This document shows positions 30,700 to 42,428 of a DNA stretch of 64,000 nucleotides, in pieces. Position numbers and translations under genes: made by a program. The stretch covers positions 1-64,000 of the forward strand of contig JAPJBO010000767.1 in NCBI GenBank assembly GCA_030068145.1, read 5' to 3'. The stretch comes from Diplonema papillatum (lineage: Eukaryota > Euglenozoa > Diplonemea > Diplonemida > Diplonemidae). The notes under the pieces are model-generated. The model was not told the DNA's origin, searched no databases, and worked only from the letters and a program-made list of their open reading frames with translations. Within the stretch, counting starts at the first letter, position 1. Every line of letters begins with the position of its first letter.

Positions 30700-31422
30700 G
30701 AGACCCTGTGTCTGCACTTGGTGCGGAGGATTGGGTTGTCCTCCTCCTCTTCGTCGGCGGCACATGCATGGCCATGGTGGCACGCTGCTGCAGTGCTGTG
30801 TCTGGAGTGACGCACCCCCAGAGGTATCGCTGGAGGGTCTGCCTCGAGATGTGACGGGAGATCGTTAGCAGCTCTTCCCATCCCATGCCCCCCACCGCCA
30901 GGTGCTGCAGGGCCCCGCGTTTCCAGCTGTGGTCCCGCATGATAGGGGAGATCGCCCTCGCCTCGCACATCAGCTGTCGCACCGTATCCTGCGTGAAACC
31001 CCGTGCCTTCCGCTTCCACGTCCTGACCGCCTCCGCTAGCCGCGAGAAAGTACGATCTCTCTGTGGGGTCGCCGCTGATCTTCACCTCCTTCGAGGTGTA
31101 CCATCGAATCACGACAATTCTCCCGAGGAAGAATAACGTCTGTGGTGACGTTTATGGCCCGCAAGTCGGCCATCCGTAGTGCCCCGGTCCACGCCAACGC
31201 CCCCGCGGCGACGAGCTCCACGTTCCCCTTCGCCAGTAGTCGGTCGCGCAGCCTTTTCCACTGCGAGAAAGTCATTGGGGGTGCATGACCCGGGCACTCC
31301 CTCCGCTGCAGCCCCATCTTCTCCAGGGCCCTGTTTGCGCTTTTGAGCCCTTCCCTGGGTACCTTTAACTGCGATGCCGCCGTGCAGAGGTACTTCTGCA
31401 CGCTTGCCGTGCTCATCGCCAC
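30700..31422 (-). pseudogene. Tyrosine recombinase of retroelement 1, frameshifted
   Basis: The catalytic core is split over three frames. The first Arg lies in AGALAWTGALRMADLRAI (frame at 31036-31422); a middle strand, RWYTSKEVKISGD, is in a second frame; the His/Arg/His/Tyr set lies in DHSWKRGALQHL and ISRHISRQTLQRYL (frame at 30668-30982). All five catalytic residues of the R-H-R-H-Y family are recognisable, but phase changes near 31110 and 31040 break the protein. In this class of element the recombinase inserts the circular DNA copy. It precedes the RT on the coding strand. Confidence 0.7.
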
Positions 31423-31560
31423 TGAGAAAGGGAGTCAGGCGTTCCTGGACAAGCTTCTTCTGTCTGCTCGTCAGCCCCGGGCCGGTCATCGCCGCCGCAA
31501 AAGCGCGCAGCTTCAGGAGGGGTGGCGCCGCGGCTAATCCTGTCACGCCGGCCACCCGCT

Positions 31561-32536
31561 CTAACTTCTGCAGATGGCTCGCCTTTTGCCGCTTTGCGGA
31601 GGCCCCCGTAGCCTTGCTCTCCAGCGCAACCGCTCTTTTCCCAGAGCAGTCATGCATTTTCCCCGCGCAAACTCGCGACACAGTTGTCTTCTGGCCCTCG
31701 GCCGCTCCTCCTTTCCCCCCGTGCTGCTTGGGCGCCGAAAACCGGCTTCGAAGCGACGCCTGTTGGCACGGACCCTCTCCGAACACCTGTCAGCCTCCAG
31801 CACCTTCCTCATGGCTACCCCCGCACTCACGCTCCTCGTCGTGTACACTGCCCAGTGCACCTCAAGCTCGTCGAGAATCTCCTTCGCCTTCTTCGTCCAG
31901 GCCCTGGTGTTACCAGGAGCCCTCAAGGACCAGTGCTCCCGAATCTTCTCCACCACGCCAGCCCTCTTCTCCTGAAGGGCCGGGTTTCCTCTGAAGGGGT
32001 ACAACCTCCCGACTGCCTCGTTGAACCGGCGAGGGATTTTCCGGCCAGGTCGTGGGTTCGAGCATCTCCGCATCGTCCGCCTCTTCCACGTCGTCGTCAT
32101 CGCCGTAGTTTACCGCCACAAAGCGATCCAAAATGGCGTACGCTTCAGCCTCCGCCGCCCCGGTCAGCTCCTTTCTCGTCTCCGCGTCGAGCATCGCGAC
32201 GATGCCGGGATACTCGTCGTACGCAAGGACGAGCTTGTCCACTGCCCTGTGTCCCAGATTCGGGAAGAGGGCCGATGGATCTTCCCTCTTTCTTCTTCCC
32301 GCACGCTCTGCCGCTCTTGCCACCACCTTCGGTGGCCGGCTTTGCCGCATGCTTCAGGGCCGGTGCAAACTGACGCGGCTGCTGCCGCTGCCGCTGCTGC
32401 TGCGGGAACTCCCGCTGCTGCCAACGCTTCTGCTCCTGCCCCGACCGTCCACAGATCCCTCAGCCAGCCTCTTCCTCAGCTGCCTTATCAACACGTCCTT
32501 CTCCTTCAGCTGATTTTGCAACATCGCGGCTGGCAT
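31561..32536 (-). pseudogene. Gag-like region of retroelement 1
   Basis: It starts at the ATG at 32536 (MPAAMLQNQLKEKDVLIRQL), a short coiled coil with a Ser/Gly/Arg-rich stretch. An in-frame stop at 32354 follows, then the same frame continues to 31910 with an acidic segment. A further phase (31561-32100) contains CREFARGKC, resembling the first half of the CCCH finger found in gag proteins of DIRS and Ngaro elements. These proteins package element RNA. The stop and phase changes indicate decay. Confidence 0.5.
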
Positions 32537-32550
32537 GGTTCCCCCCTTTA

Positions 32551-32636
32551 ATTTTTAGCGGAAAATATAAGAGAGAGCAAAACCCTTTTGTTTGGAAAAT
32601 AAAACCCACACTCGCTGGCTCGGTTTTTGCTTCTTC
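32551..32636 (-). repeat. A1 split repeat of retroelement 1
   Basis: 5' terminal repeat on the coding strand, matching A2 at 28732. Confidence 0.8.
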
Positions 32637-33327
32637 AGAAAATATCGAGCTCCTGTTTGGTACTTTCGTCCCTGCCGGGGCTTTGCACGAAATTAGCTGA
32701 CAATAAACTCTCAGGTACTACTTGAGAATTGCATGGCGGCGGCCTCCTCGAGTCGTTTCTACAAAGCAGGGGTTATTCAAAAAGATTCACGCGGAAGAAG
32801 CACTTCATATTGTGAGGGCGCTGAATCAAACGGCAGCACCGCGGTAGATGGAAAGGAAAATGAACACGAGACACGGTTGTGAAACGAATGGATTATTGTA
32901 CATTACTATTGTATTGCCCCCGCCGAGGTAAGGCGCGTGGAAGGTTCACGACAGGTTTTACACAGAATGACCCGATGGACTCGACAGACTTCCGAACATG
33001 GAGTCTTTGTCAGGGGTGCGCGCGCAAAAAGACAGCGTTGCAGTTCAAGCAGAGGGTGAAGATGCAGCAGGTGTAGCCATATTATGGGCTACCAGAAAGA
33101 GCGACAAGCATTCGGAAAGGCAGCTGCCACGACAGGTGGAGGACGTCTTGGTGGATATCTTCACTTCGACAATCTTCACTTCGGACTCAGTTCAGTCCGG
33201 AAAGTCTTCTCGGCTACCAGTGACAAGAGAAGAGGAGGCACGAAACCTGAGCCGCGGAGGCGGGGGCGGTACAATGGGAAGGTCAAAGGGCTCGAAAAAC
33301 AACTAAAGTCCAGCAAGTCTGAATAGG
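32637..33327. other. No gene recognised
   Basis: Short frames only. Around 33140-33330 the sequence partly repeats in the next block. Confidence 0.35.
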
Positions 33328-33567
33328 CCAACAAGAAGAGAAGGGTGGCTATGACCAGGCAATGGAAGAAGTGGAGACCAGCAGTATTTTCTAAGTATTC
33401 TTCACTTCTACTTCTCCGAGTCTTCTGGCTAAGGCGACCAAACAAGAGAACAGGAGGCACGGAAGGCAAACCGGCTCGAAAACCAAGCTGAAGTTCAACA
33501 CGTGCGAACCGGCCAACAAGAAGAGAAGGGAATATGAGCCAGGCAATGGAGGAAGTGCAGACCAGCA
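33328..33567. repeat. Direct repeat pair around GCCAACAAGAAGAGAAGGG
   Basis: About 57 bases at 33328-33386 recur at 33511-33567 (CCAACAAGAAGAGAAGGG ... GTG(G/C)AGACCAGCAG). Confidence 0.75.
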
Positions 33568-33674
33568 GCGAACCGACCAATGAAGCACCAATTCGCCCGT
33601 CTCGGTTGATGTCCCACCAATTCTTGTCCGCTCTTTGAGCCTCTCCTGACAGTCTCCGACGGTGAAGCTGGCGA

Positions 33675-33745
33675 AGCAGCCTCACAGTCTGGCGAGGCAG
33701 CCTCACAGTCTGGCGAGGCAGCCTCACAGTCTGGCGACGCTGTCC
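33675..33745. repeat. 21-bp minisatellite, three to four units
   Basis: Unit GCAGCCTCACAGTCTGGCGAG. No gene follows from it. Confidence 0.8.
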
Positions 33746-34289
33746 CGCAGACAACAGCTAGCTGGTGGGTCCATGCCAGAGAAAGCCCATCAACAGGAAG
33801 GGCACATGAGACCTGTGGTGAGTATGCACAGAAGCCGATACGGGACCCCTTGCTCAACGACCGCTCTATTTCGGTTCTCCAATGCGTCTCTTATGTGTAG
33901 AAGTAGAGTAAATATACTTCAGAAAATACAAAAATACTGAGTATTTTTATATTGAAAACACTCACGCAGACCCCAGGCGGACTCACACGGATTCCGCCTA
34001 GGTCCGTCTGGGGTCCGTGTGAGAGCTGTCGGAGTATAACAAAAATCTGCGCGGATTCCGTCGGAATACATTGTATGAATCATATACGAAAATCTGCAAT
34101 AAAAATACAATAAATACAATAAACGATTCGTATCACAACCGTGACGAGAGAAGAAACAAAATCGGAATGGGGTGAAGCTAATGTGGGTGGATGCGAGGGA
34201 CGAAAGTGGAACCCAGCGCGAAAAGAAATTGCATAAAGAGGGGGCGAATAACTGCGGACGAGGAAAAACAGAGTTCCCTGACAGGGAAG
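33746..34289. other. No gene recognised
   Basis: Includes repeated GGTCCGTCTGGGGTCCGTGT-type sequence near 34000. No motif-bearing frame. Confidence 0.35.
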
Positions 34290-34400
34290 CCTGGAGAGAA
34301 GACCCAGGGATTGTTGTGGAACGCTTACGTCCGGTACTAAGCCCGGATGCTACAGCACATTTTCTCTTTTGACGTTTGCAGTTGACAGCCTCCTTCAGGT
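34290..34400. repeat. Relic resembling the A/B boundary of the retroelement repeats
   Basis: GGAACGCTTACGTCC ... GCTACAGCACATTTTCTC is similar to the boundary in retroelement 2 (GAACGCTTAC ... GGGCTACAGCACATTTACCTC). Confidence 0.4.
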
Positions 34401-34904
34401 CTAAGGAACCACGTGCTGCACTACCCCTAGGCAGGGAAGCTGGGGGCTTTACTTTTACGGAGGAAAAAGGAATCTGAATTGGCCCTGGGGAATAATACAG
34501 TGATTCGCCCCTCCCCTTCACTTGCAACAAGAAATAAAGCGCGCTACCAGAGCCTACCTACCGGCAATCAGAGTTTCCGAACAAAAAGGAAATGTAAAGC
34601 GCCCCCGAAAATAGAAAATGGCAGAGGTGTCGATTCCATCCACACGGATGCGTAGGAATTGGTGTGACGGTCACAGAATACCAAGACTGGAGAAGCCTAC
34701 AGGACTGCTGTTAATACTGAACCCACGAAAAAACTAACTTACGAGATAGTTCTCCGACGCTATGGGGTGTAGACAGGACACGGGGACCAATACCTGTTGA
34801 ACGGGTCAATCCTGAACGAAGCGGTGAAGATCGGCTGGACCGAACTTGCCACCATACGGTGAGGTCCAGTATCAGAAGGTGTGCCCGAGTCACATCCGAA
34901 AAGC

Positions 34905-34998
34905 GGGTGCACTACAACCAAACCGCGTGTAAATCCACATCGAAAAGCGGGGTGTGACACCCGCTTTTTGAACACCAGCTTTGATTCCAGCTTCTGAG
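34905..34998. repeat. Dispersed repeat, inverted with respect to 55022-55095
   Basis: The reverse complement of this stretch (CCTCAGAAGCTGGA, GCGGGTGTC, TGGATTTACACG) matches 55022-55095. Confidence 0.55.
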
Positions 34999-36599
34999 GC
35001 TGGACTCTACCGTGCACACTACGATCGTCACCCCCCCCCAGGGGTGGCCCTAAGCGGCCAGATTGCGGAGTCGTTGGCAGAATCGGACCTGACCCCCCCC
35101 CCCCCTATATACAGGCTATTTTCACTGTGGAGGGGGGACGCTACCTGTCACTCTCTAAGGTGGTCACCACGGGGGGGGGGGGGGGGGGGGGGGTCCCTTG
35201 CAAAGTCGTTGGGGGCTCTCAGGGTAGTGTCAGCACTGCCCCACCCCCCCGGTCCACTCCCCCATGCAAAAGCTTGCAGACACTGGAACTAGTAGGTCGG
35301 CACGTTGCCATTTTCTAACCAATTCGGGGGCGCGGATACATGGCTTGGCAGATCTTTCCAAAGAAAAGAGACAGCTGCATTTGATGGAAGGAAATCAGAT
35401 CCGATGAAGTCTCTGTGGTCCCTCGCTGCTCGCATCCATTTTTCACAGTATGCAGCATTCACCCGAGCTGCCGAAAACGTGTCTACAGCCTAGCTCCTGC
35501 TTGGCTGGTGTCGCCAACCAGGGTTTCGACGGCACTACAATTGCTTGCTTAGCCTTTTTGGAGCAAATGATTTGATGGTCTACTTGAGAAGGTTTGTCTC
35601 ATACCGTAATTGAATCAATGTTGAACCAGGTAAACCTGGGACACCCCCAAAAATGGGGTGGGTGTCCCAGGTTGTACCCGGTTCGGCATTCTTTTTTCGG
35701 GGTTTACGACTTTGTGTACTTTGCAGCATATCACGACCCTGGTGCTTGCCCGCGCCTTCGGGTGCTCAATATTCAGCTCATAGGAGGCTGCAGGAGCTCA
35801 GTGCAGTCACGCAGGTGTCCCAGGTTTTACCCGTTCCAGCTTTAGTCCAGTTCAACATTATTCCAATTACGGTAAGTCAAAATGCGTTGCCTTGCTTTCG
35901 ATGGAGACCTTGCCAACCACGCACCCATGGTACAGGAAAGAAAGGTAATACGAAAGAAGGGTCGGTTTGAGTGTTCTGCCGAGAAAAAAAAAACAAGACC
36001 AAAAAAGGAAGAAACGTTCGGGAGGAGGCACGAAAAAATTATTCGTTGACAAAATGTTTGAGCTTTATTGCGACGCAACGCTCGCAGGGGTCGAGGGACG
36101 GCCTTTCTTGCGAGGGGGCCTGGTCAATTGAACTCTTCCCGCTACGGATCAGAAGGCCCGTTAACTGCAGAAGGAAGCACCTCTGCGGGATGCCGTCTTT
36201 ACTCACGCGGAGGATTCAACCAACAACAGTCCTCGTACGCACCTCGTGCTACAACTGCATCCTTTTTTGTCATTTTCGTTTTTTTAGAGTTAAAGTTCGC
36301 TTGAAATTCCGGGGTTTTAGGGTCTCTCTTTTTTAGAAGATCCGAGTCTTAGGGTGGACTATTTTATTTGTTCCGCGTTACACGGCTCCCCAAGATTTTC
36401 CGCGCGCGCGCGAAAAAAAAAAAAAAAAAAAATATCGGGACAGAAAAAAAGGGGGGAAAAATAGTTGGAGGCTCCCTTGGGAACTTGACACAAACCAAGT
36501 TCGTAAAGATAGTGGGGGGGGAATTCGGAATGGGCATGCCGAAAACGTCAAAAGAAACCCCAACAACAGCTGTTGAAACACTCGAATTTGTATTTGGGA
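34999..36599. other. No gene recognised; long C and G runs
   Basis: C13 at 35093 and G23 at 35171-35193, then short frames only. An A20 run follows CCGCGCGCGCGCG at about 36400. Sequencing or assembly is least reliable here. Confidence 0.4.
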
Positions 36600-38106
36600 A
36601 GTGTTTAATATTTTTGCTGGCGGCCTGCTGTGTTCTCTTCTGCCGCATTACGGTTGCACGGCTTGCTGTGGCTCACCCACAGGGATGATGGCCTTCGTCT
36701 TGGGCAACCATCCTGATTTTGGGCCCGAATGTGTTTCTTAGCCAGAGCGATCTTGCACATATGCACAGGCAAGAAACCAGCATCGACGCGGTGTTTTCTG
36801 CCCGCACGCGACTGTGTGGCGAAGACCATAGCGAAGCGTCGCTTTTACTTGCTACTGTCCGGGCCTAAGTCTCGGAAGGATCCTCCGGAAGCCTTTTCTT
36901 AACCTCCTCCATCAAAATGCTGAAGAGAGCTCCGGTGTTAGCCGCGCGATTTCTCCGTGACGCCGCATTCTTGGAGGAACTGATGCATAAACTCCCAGTT
37001 ATCGTCGTATTTCGACGATTACTCGAACACGTGCGGTACACGATCTTGCTAAACTCCTCCGAAGTCCGTTTCGGGAAGTTGCGCGAGCTGCTGCTCTGTT
37101 GATGTACGGGGCACATTTGCGTGCCCCTGTCACAAAAGGGTACATCAAGTGCGCCTTGTCCCGGACACCCTCCAAAGTTGACGAGTAAATTTCTCATTGT
37201 TCTCATGAAACTTCGTCCCGAGCCCGTTAACGTGTTCTCGACTCAGATGGGCAACTCAAAGTAGTGTGTCCGCTCACAACCTCCGGCATTGTACCTGTGC
37301 ACCGAAACGAAATGCTGGTGAGCTGTTGCAGGAATCTGAACTGGGCATGGCGACAAACAGACAGTCCCAGCACGGTGTCGAGCGCAAAGGGCTCGAGGTC
37401 AGATGTTGCCGTCAGCTTGGTTTCCGGCTCCTTCCAGATGAACTTCCTTGCTTCGATGACATCTTGCTGCCAGTCACGTGTGGGATCCCTGGCAGGGACG
37501 TCTGCGCTGTGTTGCGGTAGCGCGCTGCTGGTCATACCGTTGCTGGCTCACTAATCGTGAGCAAACGGCCTCTCGCAATCTCACGAGTTTGGTCCAGAGA
37601 GGGTCTTTTCAAAAGACTTCAATTTTGAAAACCAAAGCGTGGCAAGAAGCTCGGCGAAACTCGCTCTTGTTGCTGTCAGTTTTCAAGCGTGCAGCGGGGG
37701 ATCGGCGTTGGACGATGGCCTTGTTGACGCCCTTGCGTTCCGTCAGTATCGTCGCCACAGGAAGTCCACCAAGGCTGAGCAAGTTCTTTGTCAGCTTTTG
37801 GAATGGGGTGCGGCCCTCTTTGTACAAACGCACGAAGCCGATCGGGTAGGTGATCATACGATTGAACGGGATCACCCACGACTTGCACCCCCAAGACGTA
37901 CGTATATTAGCTGCAGTACGTAGTACTGCAGCTCGACTGCGCAAAAACCTGAGTAACCATAGCGTTTTGGGTAAGAACTTGGGCAACTTTACCGTTTTGG
38001 GCAAAACTCTGGATTTGTGGATGTAACGTTGTGAAAATGCGGTAGTATCGTGTTGCGCTGTACAGTGCCATGACGGGCCACGGAGCCAAACTATTTTTTT
38101 TTCCAA
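36600..38106 (-). other. Possible decayed coding region, unrecognised
   Basis: Three consecutive minus-strand frames (37609-38106, 37227-37535, 36865-37206) have mixed, protein-like composition, for example PFNRMITYPIGFVRLYKEGR and LFSILMEEVKKRLPED. None starts at a convincing ATG and the phases differ. It could be a broken gene or intron-split exons. No family is suggested. Confidence 0.25.
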
Positions 38107-38956
38107 CTATCTTTCTTTCCGGGATTTTTCAAAAACTTCCGCGCGCGCGAACGCGGAACAAATAAAAAAATTGTCCACCCTTAGAGGGACATCCGGTTTC
38201 GGGTGGGGGCGGGGGGAGAATTAAAGGGAAATCGTAGTAGTTGCGGTTTGCCCATTTTCAGGCGACAGGCGGCGAGATTATTGATCTTTGTGTAACCGCC
38301 TGGTCCAGGGCACTTCTCCGTTTAGAGGCTTTTCCTTTTCATCCCCCTTCTTTCTTCTCTTGTCGCGCAATTCCTTTTGTTTCTACTTTCTCAATACTTC
38401 GACTGGCGTACCTTTTCTAGACTTCCTTTTCTCGTCGGCGGAGCACGAAATTGATGGCGTAGAGTTTTCACACATCCAACACACAACAATACAAAAAAAA
38501 CGAGTCACCTGATCCATTGGTTGTAGTTTTTTTTTTTTTTTTTTGCATGCTTTGTTTTTGCGTGTTTTTTGTTTGCTTTTTACCTTCAATATATACATTC
38601 ACCATATGTGTTCAAGTTCAGAGAGAGAAGAAGCGAAACATTCCATTGGCTTGACATCACGTACTTTGCGGCGTTCCCGGTTCGTTCTTCATTTTTCGTT
38701 GAGAGACAAGGGGTTTTGGCTCCAGGGTCCGGCCTGCCCCTCCCTGAGGACGACGACTCCTCCCTGGGGAGGGGACGTTTTACTGCAAGGTTCTTTCTTT
38801 GGTACGGCGAGGGTCCTTGGTAGTCAGGAAGGCTTCCCGGTGACAGACCCGCGATCCTCTGTTAGCAGAGGTCGAGGGGCGGTTCACCGGAGCTGGTTGG
38901 TTTGACTGCCAAGGCCGCACCGTAGTTGGCAAACATCGCAATTAAAGCAAAGTGGT
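38107..38956. other. No gene recognised
   Basis: T-rich tracts (38528-38544) and short frames. Confidence 0.35.
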
Positions 38957-39032
38957 GAAGTGGCGAGTAACGTCCACATGAAGGCCAACAGACAAGTCTG
39001 TGAGCCTTCATGTGGACGCTACTCGCCACTTC
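38957..39032. repeat. Large hairpin, 29-bp arms
   Basis: GAAGTGGCGAGTAACGTCCA ... AAGGC (38957-38985) pairs with 39004-39032 with one mismatch. The loop holds the smaller palindrome CAGACAAGTCTG. Confidence 0.85.
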
Positions 39033-40231
39033 AACATCACCACTGAAATGTGAACTACTGACTCGATTGAGAAAGACGACCCAGGCCCACGGCTGCAACC
39101 ACAGCAGTTGACAGCCCGAGGGGGGCACCGAGTTTGCTTAGCTTTGCTTTGCTTGCCAACTATGGTGATGACTGGGAGACGGAGCTGATCGTCGGGACGA
39201 AGACCCGCGACCAAGACCGTCGCCTCTACCGCACCGGTCTGCCAAAACCCCAAACAAACAAATAGGAACCCATAAAGCACGTCTGATACATTGTATCCGG
39301 CGGACGCGCGGAGCTGCTTGTCGCGACGAAGACCGTAGAAAAGACCGTCACAACAACGAACATCCCGTCGCCGCACCGGTTTGCCAGCAAGGTGGACTTC
39401 TTCAAGCATGCAAATACCGAAACAGCAGGGCATCGATGTCGATATTGGCACTTGAGAACTCCGTTCCCCTACTGCCCCGAGGGTAGGTAGCGCAGCACCT
39501 GGAGGGTTGGGAAACCTTTCGTAGTCGTATGGCGATATAATCGCGAAAACAGAGGTTGTCATATCGCCTAGCATGAGAAAGCTAACACGTGATTCGCGTT
39601 CCATAACTGGCGGCTACCTTGAATATCTGTCGACAAAGCAGTGTCGTTTTTACTTCGCGAGCAAGTCGGGCAGCACAACGAGCAAACGTTATAAGCGGGT
39701 GCCTTGCAGCAGCCGCCAGGGCGGCGCCGGTCCAGAGCACACAGCAGCAGTGACGCGTCGGGCAGTATTGGCATTTCAGGATCGAGCTGCCGCCGTTCGC
39801 ATCAACCAGCACATGTCGACACAAGGTGTAGTGGTCGAAGCCAGGGAAGTGGCTCGTATGAGCTGGTGACTCTTCAAACCACAATATTCTTTTCTTGACG
39901 TGCGCTTCGTGCTGCATTGGAACCGGTCTCAGTGCCGCTGCGGAAAGGATAAGCGGAAAATGAACCAATTGTCAATGATCACCGTGTGTTTGACATTTCC
40001 TGGGGCCTTATTATTGACTTATGCAACAGCAAAAAGTAAGAAAACAATACCGGAGAAACTGCAACGCCGATGTTGGCACTTAAGAACTCGGCTCTTGAGC
40101 GCTAGGTAGCGCAGTCGACCTGAGGGTTGGGAATTCTTCAGAGTCTTCGTTCGGAATGTGCTCGTCGTAGAACGATGACTAATCGAGAATACAAAGATAT
40201 TCATTGTCTTACCGCCTTGTTTAAGGCAACC
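39033..40231. other. No gene recognised; weak direct repeat
   Basis: About 39440-39515 and 40062-40135 share GATATTGGCACTT/GATGTTGGCACTT and GGTAGCGCAG ... GAGGGTTGGGA, perhaps two old insertions of one repeat. Confidence 0.4.
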
Positions 40232-40250
40232 CCCATTGGGATATAAGGGA
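40232..40250. repeat. 19-bp direct repeat flanking retroelement 2, left
   Basis: CCCATTGGGATATAAGGGA, identical to 48087-48105 on the other side of the element. Candidate target duplication or recombination site. Confidence 0.8.
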
Positions 40251-40348
40251 AAAATACTCGAGGGACTGCCTTGTGCTCATTTCGAAGGAGGCTAGAGGGG
40301 GAGAAAACAATACAACTACAAAGTGGGTCTTTTTTGTTGAACGCTTAC
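40251..40348 (-). repeat. B2 split repeat of retroelement 2
   Basis: AAAATACTCGAGGGACTGCC ... TTTTTTGTTGAACGCTTAC. It is the uninterrupted counterpart of B1 and shows the empty site of both DNA elements. Confidence 0.85.
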
Positions 40349-40360
40349 ACCCGCCACTGA

Positions 40361-40466
40361 ACCCAGATTTACTTGTGTTTCGTGTGGGCTACAGCACATT
40401 TACCTCCTTTGATCTATCGCAACTGGCAGTCTCCTCAAGCATTTCCTACAAAGCAGGTGCTTATAC
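40361..40466 (-). repeat. A2 split repeat of retroelement 2
   Basis: ACCCAGATTTACTTGTG ... AAGCAGGTGCTTATAC, nearly identical to A1 at 47966-48072. Confidence 0.85.
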
Positions 40467-40515
40467 AAAAATACTCGAGGGACTGCCTTGTGCTCATTTC
40501 GAAGGAGGCTAGAGG
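40467..40515 (-). repeat. B1 split repeat, distal piece
   Basis: AAAAATACTCGAGGGACTGC ... GGAGGCTAGAGG. It ends at the hAT-like insertion; the rest of B1 resumes at 42797 and 43255. Confidence 0.85.
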
Positions 40516-40874
40516 TAGGGGTGCCCACTCCATAAGGGCTACAGTACGATTTTTTGTCCGGAAGCCAATTTTCAACATTTTAGTGATTTTGAGAGGGATT
40601 CCACCTTAGGAACCGTTAAAAACGTTTTAAACCCCCAGTCGGGGGACTGCGAGGCAGAAAACTGCGTTTTTAGGGGGTATTTCACGACGTTTGAGGTGGT
40701 TGCCACCACTTCCATTATAACACGAAAACAGGTGATTTAGCATACTTTCGCAAATAGTGTTCACCCTAGTCATCGAAATATCACTTTTGTGACCCTAAAC
40801 ACCCTTCCGAGCCAACTGGTACCCTATTGGCGGCAGTTTCGCCATCAGATCGCCTGTACCGCCTTAGAATAGGT

Positions 40875-41000
40875 CGCGTCTACCCTAGGAGAACCCACGT
40901 CTACCCCACCGAAATCCACGTCTACCCCAAGGAGATCCACGTCTACCCCAGGGAAATCCACGTCTACCCTAGTAAAACCCATGTTTACCCCAATAAAGTA
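40875..41000. repeat. 21-bp minisatellite, six units (CACGTCTACCCC type)
   Basis: Unit CACGTCTACCCCAAGGAGATC with variants. It would encode the heptad HVYPKEI in one frame, but no gene context supports translation. Confidence 0.8.
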
Positions 41001-41510
41001 GTACTACTACTAGGGACAATAAATTTCATTTATTTGTTTCGACTGAAAATAGCTGGCGGCGCAAAATAAATTCCGAGATCGGAAAAAAATAAATTCGTTT
41101 ATTTGTCCGGCCTGTGTAAACACAACGGAATCCTGTCAAAAAATAAACGAAATTTATCGTCACGCTCCTCCAGCCATTTCCACCAGAGGGAATTTATTTT
41201 TCCCAATAAAACCCACAAAAACCCATCTGTTACCCTCGTTTACCCAAAAGAAAACATGCACAGTGTCCAGAATTGATGGCTAACCTCCAGAAAACATAAA
41301 AGCCGCATCTACGAGATACTGTAACACCGGCAAGCCTTGCCTGGTCCGGGATACCTTCAGTGAGTACGAGGAATAAAGGGTGAAATGGAAGAAACGACTT
41401 TCAAACACTCATTTTTGCGCCAAACATTTGCGGCGAAGGGATCCAAAAGGGAAAATAAAACGAACCTGGTCACTTGCGAACCCCGGCTGGGACGGTGGTG
41501 GGGGTATTGT

Positions 41511-42138
41511 AGGACCTCTCCCCCACACAAAAGGACCTCTCCCCCACTCAAAAGGACCTCTCCCCCACACAAAAGGACCTCTCCCCCACACAGAAGGACC
41601 TCTCCCCCACACAAAAGGACCTCTCCCCCACACAGAAGGACCTCTCCCCCACACAAAAGGACCTCTCCCCCACACAAAAGGACCTCTCCCCCACACAAAA
41701 GGACCTCTCCCCCACACAAAAGGACCTCTCCCCCACACAAAAGGACCTCTCCCCCACACAAAAGGACCTCTCCCCCACACAAAAGGACCTCTCCCCCACA
41801 CAAAAGGACCTCTCCCCCACACAAAAGGACCTCTCCCCCACACAAAAGGACCTCTCCCCCACACAAAAGGACCTCTCCCCCACACAAAAGGACCTCTCCC
41901 CCACACAAAAGGACCTCTCCCCCACACAAAAGGACCTCTCCCCCACACAAAAGGACCTCTCCCCCACACAAAAGGACCTCTCCCCCACACAAAAGGACCT
42001 CTCCCCCACACAAAAGGACCTCTCCCCCACACAAAAGGACCTCTCCCCCACACAAAAGGACCTCTCCCCCACACAAAAGGACCTCTCCCCCACTCAGAAG
42101 GACCTCTTCCCCACACAAAAGGACCTCTCCCCCACCTC
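41511..42138. repeat. 21-bp minisatellite, about 30 units
   Basis: Unit CTCCCCCACACAAAAGGACCT, very homogeneous; variants (CTC or CAG) lie mainly near the ends. The long frames across it on both strands are repeats of the unit and not genes. Confidence 0.95.
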
Positions 42139-42362
42139 TTCACCATATTCTAAGGTGAAACACCACAATTTGCCATCTTTTACCACTGTTCTAAGGCTCC
42201 AAAGGGTCTGCTTGCCTGAATTTGAGCCAAAATGACCTTTCCTCTACTGTTTTAGCATCCAAGGATGGTGATAGGATGTTTTCGCCGTGGTGTTGGCGTG
42301 CAATCGGTGACAGTAACTGACACTAGGGACAAAATCAATAAAAAACGGTGCAAAATTGGAAC

Positions 42363-42428
42363 GGCGTGTAACGGTGATGTAACGCTATGTAACGCTGTGT
42401 AACGCTGTGTAACGCTGTGTAACGGTGT
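42363..42428. repeat. 10-bp tandem repeat GTGTAACGCT
   Basis: About six units with small variants. Confidence 0.8.

Larger units (their letters stand above)
28361..32636 (-). mobile_element. Tyrosine-recombinase retroelement 1 (decayed, Ngaro/VIPER-like)
   Basis: On the minus strand the order is A1 repeat, gag-like region, tyrosine recombinase, RT, B1 repeat, A2 repeat, B2 repeat. This split direct repeat layout is known from PAT, Ngaro and VIPER-type retroelements, which replicate through a circle and integrate by recombinase. All three coding regions carry frameshifts or stops, so this copy is dead. Recombinase upstream of RT is the order of VIPER and TATE rather than DIRS1 or Ngaro. The RNase H expected at about 29170-29700 was not identified with confidence. 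Confidence 0.75.

Noticed and set aside
41511..42138. CRISPR array
   Set aside because: The 21-bp units are contiguous with no unique spacers, and the genome is eukaryotic.
41357..42158. Long ORFs on both strands across the 21-bp minisatellite
   Set aside because: The unit length is a multiple of three, so several frames stay open automatically. No start context or non-repeat domain supports a gene.
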